From assembly GCF_017815535.1 (NCBI RefSeq), contig NZ_CP072596.1, positions 310,001-374,000 on the forward strand: a stretch of 64,000 nt of DNA, read 5' to 3'. The position numbers were made by a program, and so were the translations under genes. The first letter of the stretch is position 1. Each line of letters opens with the position of its first letter. Below are positions 16,929 to 25,100 of the stretch, in pieces. The notes below the pieces were generated by a model. That model searched no databases, was not told the origin of the DNA, and saw only the letters and a list, made by a program, of their open reading frames with translations. This DNA comes from Tessaracoccus sp. MC1865 (lineage in GTDB: Bacteria; Actinomycetota; Actinomycetes; Propionibacteriales; Propionibacteriaceae).

Positions 16929-17316
16929 CGCCAGCGTCCTGGCCGTCGCACTGCTTGACGACGGCCAGGACGGTGACACAGTGCGGGACAGGCTGCGCGG
17001 TGAACGACTCGCCGCACCCGCGCTGGTCGACCTCGAAGTGGCCTCGGTTTGGCGCGGCCTGGCCCTCGGCGGCCACCTGGACCCGCGCCGGGTCCGGCTT
17101 GCTCTTGACGACCTGCAGGAGCTGCCACTCCAGCGCGTCGAGCACACTTCGCTGCTGGTTCGCTGTTGGGAACTGCGGGACAACCTCACTATCTACGACG
17201 CCGCGTACGTTGCCCTCGCCGAAGCACTTCAGGCGCCCCTGCTCACCGGTGACAGGCGCCTCGCACGATCCACCGACCCACGCTGCACCATCGAGGTCGT
17301 CAAGGCCCACGGTTGA
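16915..17316 (+). CDS. VapC-like PIN-domain ribonuclease toxin
   Basis: Predicted at 133 residues from GTG 16915. PIN acidic residues are present: VIDASVLA (first Asp), LVDLEVASV (Glu), YDAAYVALAE (third Asp) and LLTGDRRLAR (fourth Asp). The family cuts tRNA or rRNA as a Mg-dependent endoribonuclease and is held by the preceding antitoxin. The pair sits directly after the helicase operon and may stabilise the island. No gene follows on this strand; 17317-17536 holds nothing I can support. Confidence 0.85.
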   Translation: MLVIDASVLAVALLDDGQDGDTVRDRLRGERLAAPALVDLEVASVWRGLALGGHLDPRRVRLALDDLQELPLQRVEHTSLLVRCWELRDNLTIYDAAYVALAEALQAPLLTGDRRLARSTDPRCTIEVVKAHG

Positions 17317-17536
17317 CGTCACGGTTGCCGCAGAGGTCGAGGATCTGCCGCAGCCACTCCCCCCGACTTCGCGTCGCTTGCGGGCAATATGTTCGTCGCC
17401 TCAACCAGTCTGCCCCACAGACTTTCGGTACTCTCACGCGCCGCTGGGGCTTCAGGCGATCTTGCTCGGGTAGCGCTGGCGCGCGACCTCTCCGCTGGGC
17501 CGACGCAGGCGGCGGGCTTCGCACGGCCGTTTGCTG

Positions 17537-17899
17537 CTAGGTGACCGCGACCCCGGCCAGCGCAAGCGCCAGGGCCAAGATCACCGAGCCGACGGCGACC
17601 CAGGCCCGGTCTCGCGGCTCACGGGGCAGGGCTGGCCACCGCCAGCCCAGGGCCGCCGCAGTCGCCGACGTGAACGTCGCCTGGACCATCCAGATGGGGA
17701 AGGGGTCCACCATTCCCATCACGATGGCAGGAAGAACCACCCCGATGAGCGTGGTGCCAGTGACGCTCCACAGCACGTAGGAGAGGGCGCGATGGCGGCT
17801 GGGATTGTGCCGCGTGATCCGCCACATCGCCCATCCAGTACCGACGACGGTAGCGAGGGCCAGTGCGGCGGACAGTGCCAGGACGAATGTCTCGCTCAT
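17537..17899 (-). CDS. Small four-helix membrane protein
   Basis: Predicted at 120 residues. Four hydrophobic segments are visible at about residues 5-25, 38-60, 68-88 and 100-119, with a basic stretch (RITRHNPSRHR) after the first. I do not recognise a family. The start lies 2 nt after the stop of the beta-lactamase-like gene, so the two are cotranscribed and probably translationally coupled. A longer upstream frame on this strand is only the shadow of that gene. Confidence 0.7.
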   Translation of the reverse strand: MSETFVLALSAALALATVVGTGWAMWRITRHNPSRHRALSYVLWSVTGTTLIGVVLPAIVMGMVDPFPIWMVQATFTSATAAALGWRWPALPREPRDRAWVAVGSVILALALALAGVAVT

Positions 17900-17901
17900 G
17901 G

Positions 17902-19005
17902 CTAGTGCGCTTCGTCCAGTAGGGCGCTCACGAGGTCGCCCTGCAGGGTGAGCAACTGGGCACCGGTGGGCACCGAATTGACGACGTAGGCCAGGCCGCA
18001 CCCGGTGCGGGGGCAGAACCCCACGTACGAATGGTGCGACCCGGTGAGCCCGTTGTGGAAGATGAGTTCCTCGCCTCCGGCAGTGGAGGCCCGGACCCAA
18101 GTGATGCTCATCTGGGCCTCCGGCATCCAGGGCAGGATCGGCGCCGGGGCTACAGGGTCGAGCCCGGCGGAGCCTGGTTGGCGGCCGTCCCGCGTCAGCC
18201 GCAGCCAGGACGCAAGATCCTGGCAGGTGGACCACATGCCGCCGCCCGGCCCCAGACCCCCCAGGATCCACGGCTCTGCGGGTCGCCCGCCGAGCCGGCC
18301 CTTGGTCCATCCCTCCGGCAGGTCCGCCACAGTCGCGGGGAGCAGCGTGTCGGTCAGTGCGAACGGCTCCAGGATGCGTTCCGTGAGCAGCTCGCCGTAA
18401 GTGGTCGCGGCCTTCGCCGCCAGGAGGTGGGCGAGCAGGGCGATGCCGGCAGTGGAGTAGGAGTAGCTGCCCCGTCCTTCCGTGCCCTGCTGGAGGATGT
18501 CGGCGACGGTCTCGGCCGCGTCCTGCCGCAAGCCGTCTGCGTGGAGCAACCCGAACCACGTGTTCTGGCTCCCGGCCGCTTTCGCCGTGAAGTCCGGGAG
18601 GCCCGAGGTGTGGGAGGCGAGCTCCCGCAGCGTGACGTCGGCCACCTCGGATCCGCTTGCGTCGGTGATCTCGTCGACGGTGGTGTCAAGGCTCACTTCG
18701 GCCTTGGCAACCATGTCCATCAGCACTGCGCCACAGAAGGTCTTCGACACCGAGCCGATCCCGAAGGGGGTGGTCTGGTCGGCGCCAATGCCCGCAAACT
18801 GGGTGGCATCCCCGTCGACATAGGCCAGTGCCACGCGATTGAGCCCCCGGAGATGGGGGTCCACGCGCCGGAGCAGCGCAGGATCACCGGTGCGGCCCGC
18901 GGCCGCTCCCACCGGGCGCGGGCCAACGAGCGCCAACAGCGCCATCGCACCGGCGCCGGCGCCGGCAGCCAAGAGACCCCTCCTCGAGACCTCGGAAGTG
19001 CGCAC
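17902..19005 (-). CDS. Secreted serine beta-lactamase/penicillin-binding-like hydrolase
   Basis: Predicted at 367 residues from GTG 19005. A twin-arginine signal (SRRGLLAAGAGAGAMALLAL) starts the protein. The beta-lactamase class C/DD-peptidase fold is shown by the SVSK nucleophile motif (SxxK), YSYSTAG as the Tyr-containing second motif, and HNGLTGSHHS in place of the third KTG-type motif. These enzymes are often esterases or D-amino-peptidases rather than true antibiotic resistance proteins. It is the middle gene of a three-gene operon between a CPBP protease and a small membrane protein. Confidence 0.85.
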   Translation of the reverse strand: MRTSEVSRRGLLAAGAGAGAMALLALVGPRPVGAAAGRTGDPALLRRVDPHLRGLNRVALAYVDGDATQFAGIGADQTTPFGIGSVSKTFCGAVLMDMVAKAEVSLDTTVDEITDASGSEVADVTLRELASHTSGLPDFTAKAAGSQNTWFGLLHADGLRQDAAETVADILQQGTEGRGSYSYSTAGIALLAHLLAAKAATTYGELLTERILEPFALTDTLLPATVADLPEGWTKGRLGGRPAEPWILGGLGPGGGMWSTCQDLASWLRLTRDGRQPGSAGLDPVAPAPILPWMPEAQMSITWVRASTAGGEELIFHNGLTGSHHSYVGFCPRTGCGLAYVVNSVPTGAQLLTLQGDLVSALLDEAH

Positions 19006-19022
19006 CCGTCTCGCCGCCCCGC

Positions 19023-19817
19023 TCAGGTGAGAGCCGAAGCTCGCGCCGGCGGAGCGGCCGCGGTGTCCGAAGGCGCGGGTTGCGATATCTCGGGGCTGGG
19101 CCCACGTCGTCGAAGCACGGTGATCAAGTACCCGGCGTATCCGGCGCAGACCAGCGTGGTCGCCGCGAGCATGACCAGTTCTGCCTGCGCATCCGCCCTG
19201 GTCAGATTCCCGCTGATGTTGAGGAGGGCGTGGAAGGCGATGAGCGGAACGATCGTGCCGGTAACGGCGAACAGCAGCGCCAGGACGATTCCCAGGGTGA
19301 CGCCGAACGCGATCTGGATTGCCTGATCCAACGGCGCCATTCCCCTGGTGAGGTTCACGATGTGCCCGATGCCGAAAGTGACGCCGGAGATCACAACCGC
19401 GCGCGTCAACGTGCTGGTGCGTTGGATTCCGCGGAACAACATGCCGCGGAAGATCAGTTCCTCAAGGAAACCGACAGCGACCATGAGAACGATGATCAGC
19501 GCCACCGTGGTGAAGTCGAGGTCGTCCCTAAAACCCTTCGTGAACTGCATCAGCGCGATCAGCAGGAGCGGGATGTATAGCAGCGTCGCGTTGAAATCGC
19601 GCCTGCGCAGGGGGCGGACGCCGTAGTACGTCAGCCAACCGTGCTTGCGGAGGCGGACCACGAGCCACACCGCGAGCAGGACCAGCACCGCGCTGGCCCC
19701 CAAATTCGGAACGCCGACAAGCGTTGAAAGCCAGTCGCCGATGTTGACCGCAATCACGTAGATCGCTATCCACGCGACCGCGTGCCAAATGGGACGGGTC
19801 TCCTGCAGCCTGTTCAT
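19023..19817 (-). CDS. CPBP family intramembrane metalloprotease
   Basis: Predicted at 264 residues. The ATG at 19817 is preferred to a start 11 codons earlier because AAGGAAG lies just before it. Several transmembrane segments are clear. The CAAX-protease/bacteriocin-processing motifs are present: EELIFRGMLF (glutamate pair and Arg), FGIGH, and HALLN near the end, which supply the catalytic and metal-binding residues. Substrates of actinobacterial members are unknown. It heads the operon with the beta-lactamase-like gene, whose start is 17 nt beyond this stop. Confidence 0.85.
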   Translation of the reverse strand: MNRLQETRPIWHAVAWIAIYVIAVNIGDWLSTLVGVPNLGASAVLVLLAVWLVVRLRKHGWLTYYGVRPLRRRDFNATLLYIPLLLIALMQFTKGFRDDLDFTTVALIIVLMVAVGFLEELIFRGMLFRGIQRTSTLTRAVVISGVTFGIGHIVNLTRGMAPLDQAIQIAFGVTLGIVLALLFAVTGTIVPLIAFHALLNISGNLTRADAQAELVMLAATTLVCAGYAGYLITVLRRRGPSPEISQPAPSDTAAAPPARASALT

Positions 19818-19961
19818 GACAGTCACTTCCTTAAGGGCGGAGACGACCAAGTGGTATCACCTGCCCTGCCGCTGATACTACGCTGCGTAGGGACAGGTGT
19901 GGCCTTCAAGGGGATCTGACGGTTCCGTCCCGTGCAGAGAGTCAGATTGCCTAGTGCGGGC

Positions 19962-21545
19962 CTACCAACGTGACGGTGCGTAGTCCTTCAGGAAGACGCC
20001 GAACAGGTCGTCGCCGGCCTGGCCGCGGACGATCGGGTCGTAGACCCGGGCGGCTCCGTCGACCAGATCCAGGGGCGCGTGGAAGCCCTCTTCGGCGAGC
20101 CGAACTTTCGTGGGGTGCGGTCGCTCGTCGGTGATCCAGCCGGTGTCGACGCTGGTCATCAGGATGCCGTCGGATTCGAACATTTCCCGCGCGCTCGTCC
20201 GGGTCAGCATGTTGACCGCCGCCTTCGCCATGTTGGTGTGCGGATGGCCGGGACCCTTGTAGCCGCGCGCGAAGACCCCCTCCATTGCTGAGACGTTGAC
20301 CACGTACGCCCGGGCCGGACCGCTCGCCACGCTTCTCGCCGCCTCGGCCAGGCGCGGCCGCAGGCGGCTGATGAGGATGAACGGCGCCGTCTCGTTGCAG
20401 AGCTGCACCTCGAGCATCTCGAGCGCGTCCACCTCGCCGACGCCCTGGACCCAGCTGTTCGAGTCGTGAAGGTCCGGAACGAGCCCTCCCGCGTCGATCG
20501 CTGAGCCGTCGGCCAGACGCGCCAGCGACGACGAGCCCGGAGCCAGAGCCATGTCCGTCAGGCGCTGGGCGTGGCGGGCCGCAGCCTCGGCATCCGCGTG
20601 AGTGGAGGCAGAGCCGGTGACCGCAGCGTCCGCCGCCGCGAGCAGCGGGTGGGCCTTGACCGACTCGGCCAGTGCCAGAGGATGCAGGTCTCGTGTGTGC
20701 CCGAACGTCAGGAGTTCTGGACCTTGCCCTTCGGGCCACAGCCCGTCCGGGATGGGGATCGACTCGGCGTCGACGAGGGGCGCGTACGCACCAGGCGAGC
20801 GTCGTACGGTCTGTGCCGCATTGTTGATCAGGATGTCCAGCGGGCCCCGGGCGGCCACCGCGTCGGCCAATGCGATGACCTGGGACGGATCACGCAGGTC
20901 GATGCCGACCACGTGGAGTCGATGCAGCCAGTCGGCGGCGTCGGGCATCGCCGCGAAGCGTCGCACCGCATCGCGCGGGAAGCGGGTGGTGATCGTGGTG
21001 TGGGCACCATCGCGCAGCAGCCGCAGCGCGATGTGCATTCCGATCTTGGCCCGGCCGCCGGTCAGCAGCGCTCGTTTGCCGGTCAGATCCGTCCGCGCTC
21101 CGCGCTTGGCGTGACTCATGGCCGCACACGCGGGGCAGAGCTGGTGGTAGAACGCGTCCACCAGCGTGTATCGCTGCTTGCAGATGTAGCAGGGTCGGGC
21201 CTTCATGAGCGTCCCGGCCGTCGGCGCCTCGACGCCTGACGTGAGCGCCAGCCCCCGCGTCTCATCATCGATGCGGTCGGGTGCGCCCGTGGCTGTCCCG
21301 GCGACGATCGCCTTGTCGCTGTCCTGGATCGCCGCTCGCTTGACGCTTCGGCGGTGGTGCTTGACCGCCTTGAACATCCTGCCGGTCGCCCGTCGGACGG
21401 CCACGAAGTCGGGGTGGGCCTCGTCGAGCTCGTGGATGGTGCGCAAGACCCGCAGGGTCGCGGCCAGGTCGTCTGGGTCGACTCCGCTGCCGACCGCCTC
21501 CGAGGAGGGTGCTGCAGTGGGCTTGGGCGCTGATGGATTCGACAC
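19962..21545 (-). CDS. Atypical SDR oxidoreductase with N-terminal CxxC ribbon
   Basis: Predicted at 527 residues from GTG 21545, with TACGCT 7 nt before it. Residues 1-150 include CYICKQRY and CPACA, a probable zinc ribbon absent from classical SDRs. The Rossmann part follows: LLTGGRAKIGMH for the nucleotide-binding loop, DILINNAAQ for the NNAG motif, and VVNVSAMEG with the active-site Ser. Where the YxxxK pair is expected the sequence is HPHTNMAKAA: Lys is kept but Tyr is replaced by Thr. Members of this longer subfamily share the motif, so this is a variant rather than a mutation. Cofactor type and substrate are unknown. Confidence 0.8.
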   Translation of the reverse strand: MSNPSAPKPTAAPSSEAVGSGVDPDDLAATLRVLRTIHELDEAHPDFVAVRRATGRMFKAVKHHRRSVKRAAIQDSDKAIVAGTATGAPDRIDDETRGLALTSGVEAPTAGTLMKARPCYICKQRYTLVDAFYHQLCPACAAMSHAKRGARTDLTGKRALLTGGRAKIGMHIALRLLRDGAHTTITTRFPRDAVRRFAAMPDAADWLHRLHVVGIDLRDPSQVIALADAVAARGPLDILINNAAQTVRRSPGAYAPLVDAESIPIPDGLWPEGQGPELLTFGHTRDLHPLALAESVKAHPLLAAADAAVTGSASTHADAEAAARHAQRLTDMALAPGSSSLARLADGSAIDAGGLVPDLHDSNSWVQGVGEVDALEMLEVQLCNETAPFILISRLRPRLAEAARSVASGPARAYVVNVSAMEGVFARGYKGPGHPHTNMAKAAVNMLTRTSAREMFESDGILMTSVDTGWITDERPHPTKVRLAEEGFHAPLDLVDGAARVYDPIVRGQAGDDLFGVFLKDYAPSRW

Positions 21546-21621
21546 GGCGCTAAGCGTACTCAGAACTCGGCCGCGGGCACCTCACAGCCGATCGCGCTCA
21601 CCTGGCAGCTGCGCCGGCCGA

Positions 21622-21647
21622 TGCCTCCGGACATCCTGATGGAGGCA
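21622..21647 (-). terminator. Hairpin after the cupin gene
   Basis: TGCCTCC and GGAGGCA arms flank a 12-nt loop, downstream of the cupin stop (21717) and ahead of the SDR gene. No U-run is seen. Confidence 0.3.
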
Positions 21648-21716
21648 CGCGCAGCGAACTGAACAGGTTCATCGCATCGAGGGGTGATTGAAACAGGCGA
21701 AGCGTCGTGGACGCTT

Positions 21717-22058
21717 TCAGGACGTGGACGGTCCGAGGCGCTGCTCGGCGACGGCCGACGAGGTGGGCTCTTTCAGCTCGACGAAAATGGCGTGGGTCGG
21801 GGTGTCTCCGATGTTCATGCCCGCATGCTCTTGGGCGTCCAGCCACCGTGCCTGGAACGCAGTCAGTTCGACGTCCATCTCCCGGTCGTTTGAACGGAGC
21901 CGGCGACGGAACCCGGTGAGGGTCACCATCACGCTGTCGGGGTGTGAGTGGGGCTGGGTGGAATCGCCTGGTTGATCTACGTACTCCAACACTCGAACAC
22001 GATGGTTCTCGAAGAGCACCCGGTACAGCCCGGGATTGGTGACAACAGGGTCTTTCAT
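21717..22058 (-). CDS. Small cupin-domain protein
   Basis: Predicted at 113 residues, preceded by AAAGGAG. The single cupin barrel is suggested by HRVRVLEY, then PHSHPDSVMVTLTG (metal-binding His pair) and a late HAGMN. Proteins of this kind bind a metal and act as small dioxygenase-like or sensor proteins; no substrate can be read from the sequence. It lies downstream of the multicopper oxidase but is separated by a strong terminator, so it has its own leader. Confidence 0.7.
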   Translation of the reverse strand: MKDPVVTNPGLYRVLFENHRVRVLEYVDQPGDSTQPHSHPDSVMVTLTGFRRRLRSNDREMDVELTAFQARWLDAQEHAGMNIGDTPTHAIFVELKEPTSSAVAEQRLGPSTS

Positions 22059-22074
22059 GACTCTCCTTTGGACT

Positions 22075-22094
22075 CTCGCTGCTCTTGCAGCGAG
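22075..22094 (-). promoter_or_regulatory. Hairpin in the cupin gene leader
   Basis: CTCGCTGC and GCAGCGAG arms with a 4-nt loop lie 16 nt before the cupin start, just upstream of its AAAGGAG site. This could stabilise the mRNA or modulate ribosome access. Confidence 0.4.
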
Positions 22095-22137
22095 ACGTTG
22101 ACTGTTCTTCTGGGCGCGCTCGGGAGGGGGCGGCCGA

Positions 22138-22170
22138 CGTCGGGAGCCTGCGTGACGCAGGCTCCCGACG
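22138..22170 (-). terminator. Strong terminator-like hairpin after the multicopper oxidase
   Basis: A perfect 15-bp stem (CGTCGGGAGCCTGCG paired with CGCAGGCTCCCGACG) with a TGA loop begins 20 nt past the oxidase stop. There is no clear U-tract, as is common in high-GC actinobacteria. Confidence 0.7.
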
Positions 22171-22190
22171 CCTAACCCGCCGCGGTAGCG

Positions 22191-25100
22191 CTACCCGGCG
22201 GCGGCCACCTGGACGAGGGGAGACCAGGCGGACGTCCCCAGGGCGTTGGCGGCGCGCACCCGGAAGAACCACGTTTGCCGCGTGATGGTTCCGGTGGTGA
22301 ACGTCGTCGTGTTCGCTGGTGTGGATCCGGTGCCGTTCACGGTGGTGAAGGCCGCGGTGGTGCTCCACTGGAGCGTGTAGCCGCTCTCGTTGGCGAGGTC
22401 AGCCCAGGTGAGGGTCACCCGCTCGCCGTTTCCCTGCCGCCTGGCGGTTCCGGCCAGGTTGGCCGGCGTTGCCGGAACGGCGACGGTGATCGACAGCGTG
22501 TTGGACGGCGCCGAGGCGCCCGCGGCGTTGGCTGCGGTCACCCGGTACTGGTACGTGGACCCCAGCGTCACGCTGGTGTCGGTGAAGGTCACGTTCCCCG
22601 TGCCGTTGCGCGCTGCCGGAGTGGCCAGGGCCGCGAAGGTTGTCCCACCGTCGGTGGAACGCTCCACCACGAACCCGGACTCGTTGCTCGCGTTGTCACG
22701 CCAGGTCAGAGCCACCCGAGGTCCGGCCTGCAAGGCGCCCACCAGTTGGGTTGGGGCCCCTGGAATGTTGACGCCCAGCTCCAACGAGGTTGCCCGGACA
22801 GACAAGCTCGGGAACTCCGCGCCGTACCCGACCGTGTTCACGGCCTGCACCCGGTAGCGGTAGGGCGTCGTGGCGTTGGACGTGGCGTCGACCAACTCAC
22901 GCGTGCCTCCCCTGGTGTTGACCTGGTCCAGCGGCGACTGCACCGTTCCCACGTCGACCCAGGTGGTGCCGTCGGCCGTCCGCTGGACGACGAACGACGT
23001 CTCGGTGATCGAGTTGTCGGTCCACGTCAGCCGCACCCGGCGGTTGTTGCCCCTCCCGGTGAGGGTGTAGGCCAGCCCGACGGGCTGGAGAGGTGGCAGG
23101 GCGAGGCTGACCGGTCGCATCATGTCCATCTCCTCGTGGGAGAGGATGTGGCAGTGGTAGACGTACTCCCAGCCGAAGTTGACCAGCCGGTTGGTGACCA
23201 CAGCGGTCGGGTTGCCCTGTGGGTCGGTGTTGTTGAAGCCCATCGTCGAGCCGATCGGATCCATCGGGCTCAGTGCCCGCACCGAGTTCGGCACCTCGAA
23301 CGGCACCTTCGGGATGATCGGGCGCAGCGCCACGATCGTGTCCTCCAGTGGGCTCATCCGCACGGTGTCCTTCCAGCCCAGCTCGCCTGGATCGGTGGGC
23401 TTGATGATGTTGTCCCACGTCACCCGGTTCAGCACCTGGACGTCGTAGAGGTGGAAGTGGATGGGGTGCGTGTCCACGCCGTTGTGGGTGAATCGCCAGA
23501 TCTGCGAGCCGTCGGCCATGTCGCTGATCGGGGAGACCTTCACGTCTGCCGAGGGCAGCTTGCTGCCGTCGATCAGTTCGGTCTGCGGATTGGTGAACGG
23601 GTAGAGAGTGACGTTCTGCAGTCCCGGTGTAGGCGGCTGCGCCTCGATGCCGAGGTTGGCCTGCATGCGCCCGAACTCGTCGAAGGTCGACGCATTCATC
23701 TCGTCGTGGATGGCCTTGGGCTCCATCTTCATCGACACCTTGGTGTTCGGTGAACGCAGAGTGTTGAAGGCGAAGGTTCCGGTGTTGTTCACCCGAACCA
23801 GCCCGTCGCAGCGCTGGACGGCGGGGTTGGCCACGTTGCAGTTGCTGCTGGCGGCGAAGGAGGCGCCGTAGGCCGAGTTGTAGGCGGCCTGGCCGACGAT
23901 GACCGGGTGCTGGCCCGACTCGAAGACGCCCGACCCGTTCGCCTTGTGGGAGAACGCGGTGCGGAGCTTCGTCAGGTTGAACGCGGCCGCTGGTGTCGTG
24001 TCAGCGATGGTCACCTGCATTACCGTGCGGGTGTTGGGTCCGTAGCCGGCGAACGGCGTCGGGGCACCCACTGGGCTCAGATCGGGAGCGCCGGTGTAGT
24101 AGTCGTACGACGGCACCCGCGCCGGGAACGCGGCCGGGGCGTCGTTGTACATGATCAGCGTCTTGCCGGCGAACTTCGAGAAGTCGACGATGACGTCGGC
24201 CCGCTCGGCGGGTGCCAGAAGCAGCGAGGACTGGTCCACGTTGCCGACGTCGAAGCGCGTCGGATCGGTGATCCAGGTGGTGGGCTGCTGGCCGTCGAGC
24301 ACCGCAGGCGCCGGCAGGAAGCCGCCCTCGCTGGCGATCTGGACCCAATCGGGGCCGTAGGCGTTGTTCTGGCTGCCCACCGGGGTGGGTGAGACCGTCG
24401 GATCCAGCTGGGCCGCCGCGAGCTCTTCGGGCTTGAGAGCCACCTCGGTGGTGCCGTCGCCCTGGGTGGGGTCGGCGGTGTACCACTGCAAGTTGAAGAA
24501 GCGGTCGTTGGCCGCGTTGAGCACCCGCAGCCGATACGACTTCGGCTGGAGGTTCAGCGTCGGGTAAGCGACACCGTTGACGATCGGGGTGTCGTTGAAC
24601 TGCTCCATGCCGGCCGAGATGTTCGGGGTGCCCGGGATCTGCTCGGGTTCACAGAACGGATCGGTCTGGTACTGCCAGGTGGCCGGGTCGTCCAGATTGC
24701 AGGCAGGGTCGTAGTACGGGTTGGCAATCGGTCCGTTGACCGTCCCCGAGGCCGGTGGCCAGAACCATGGGCCGTACATCCAACGTCCATAGGCGCTCAT
24801 CCCGGACGGGTCGCCCGGGTTCTGCGCAGGCATGTAGACGTGGTGGTACCAGAAACTGCCCTTGCCGCCCCAGCGTTGCGTGTCCCACGTCGGGTCCTGC
24901 AGCTGGAGCGTTGCCTCGTCCGGGGTGAAAGTGCGGTCCTGGACGATGAGGGGGATCGTGTCGTCGGCGCCGGGGATGGTCCCGTTGGTAACGAGGGCCT
25001 TCTCGGTGTCGTCGGTGATCAGGTATCCCGCGGCTTCGCCGGCGTAGACGTTGAGCCGGGTGATGCCCCACGAGTGGTCGTGGTAGAACATCATCCGGGC

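Noticed and set aside
1..17316. Prophage or integrative element carrying the island
   Set aside because: No integrase, capsid, portal, terminase or attachment-site duplication was seen in the window; the left boundary is outside it.
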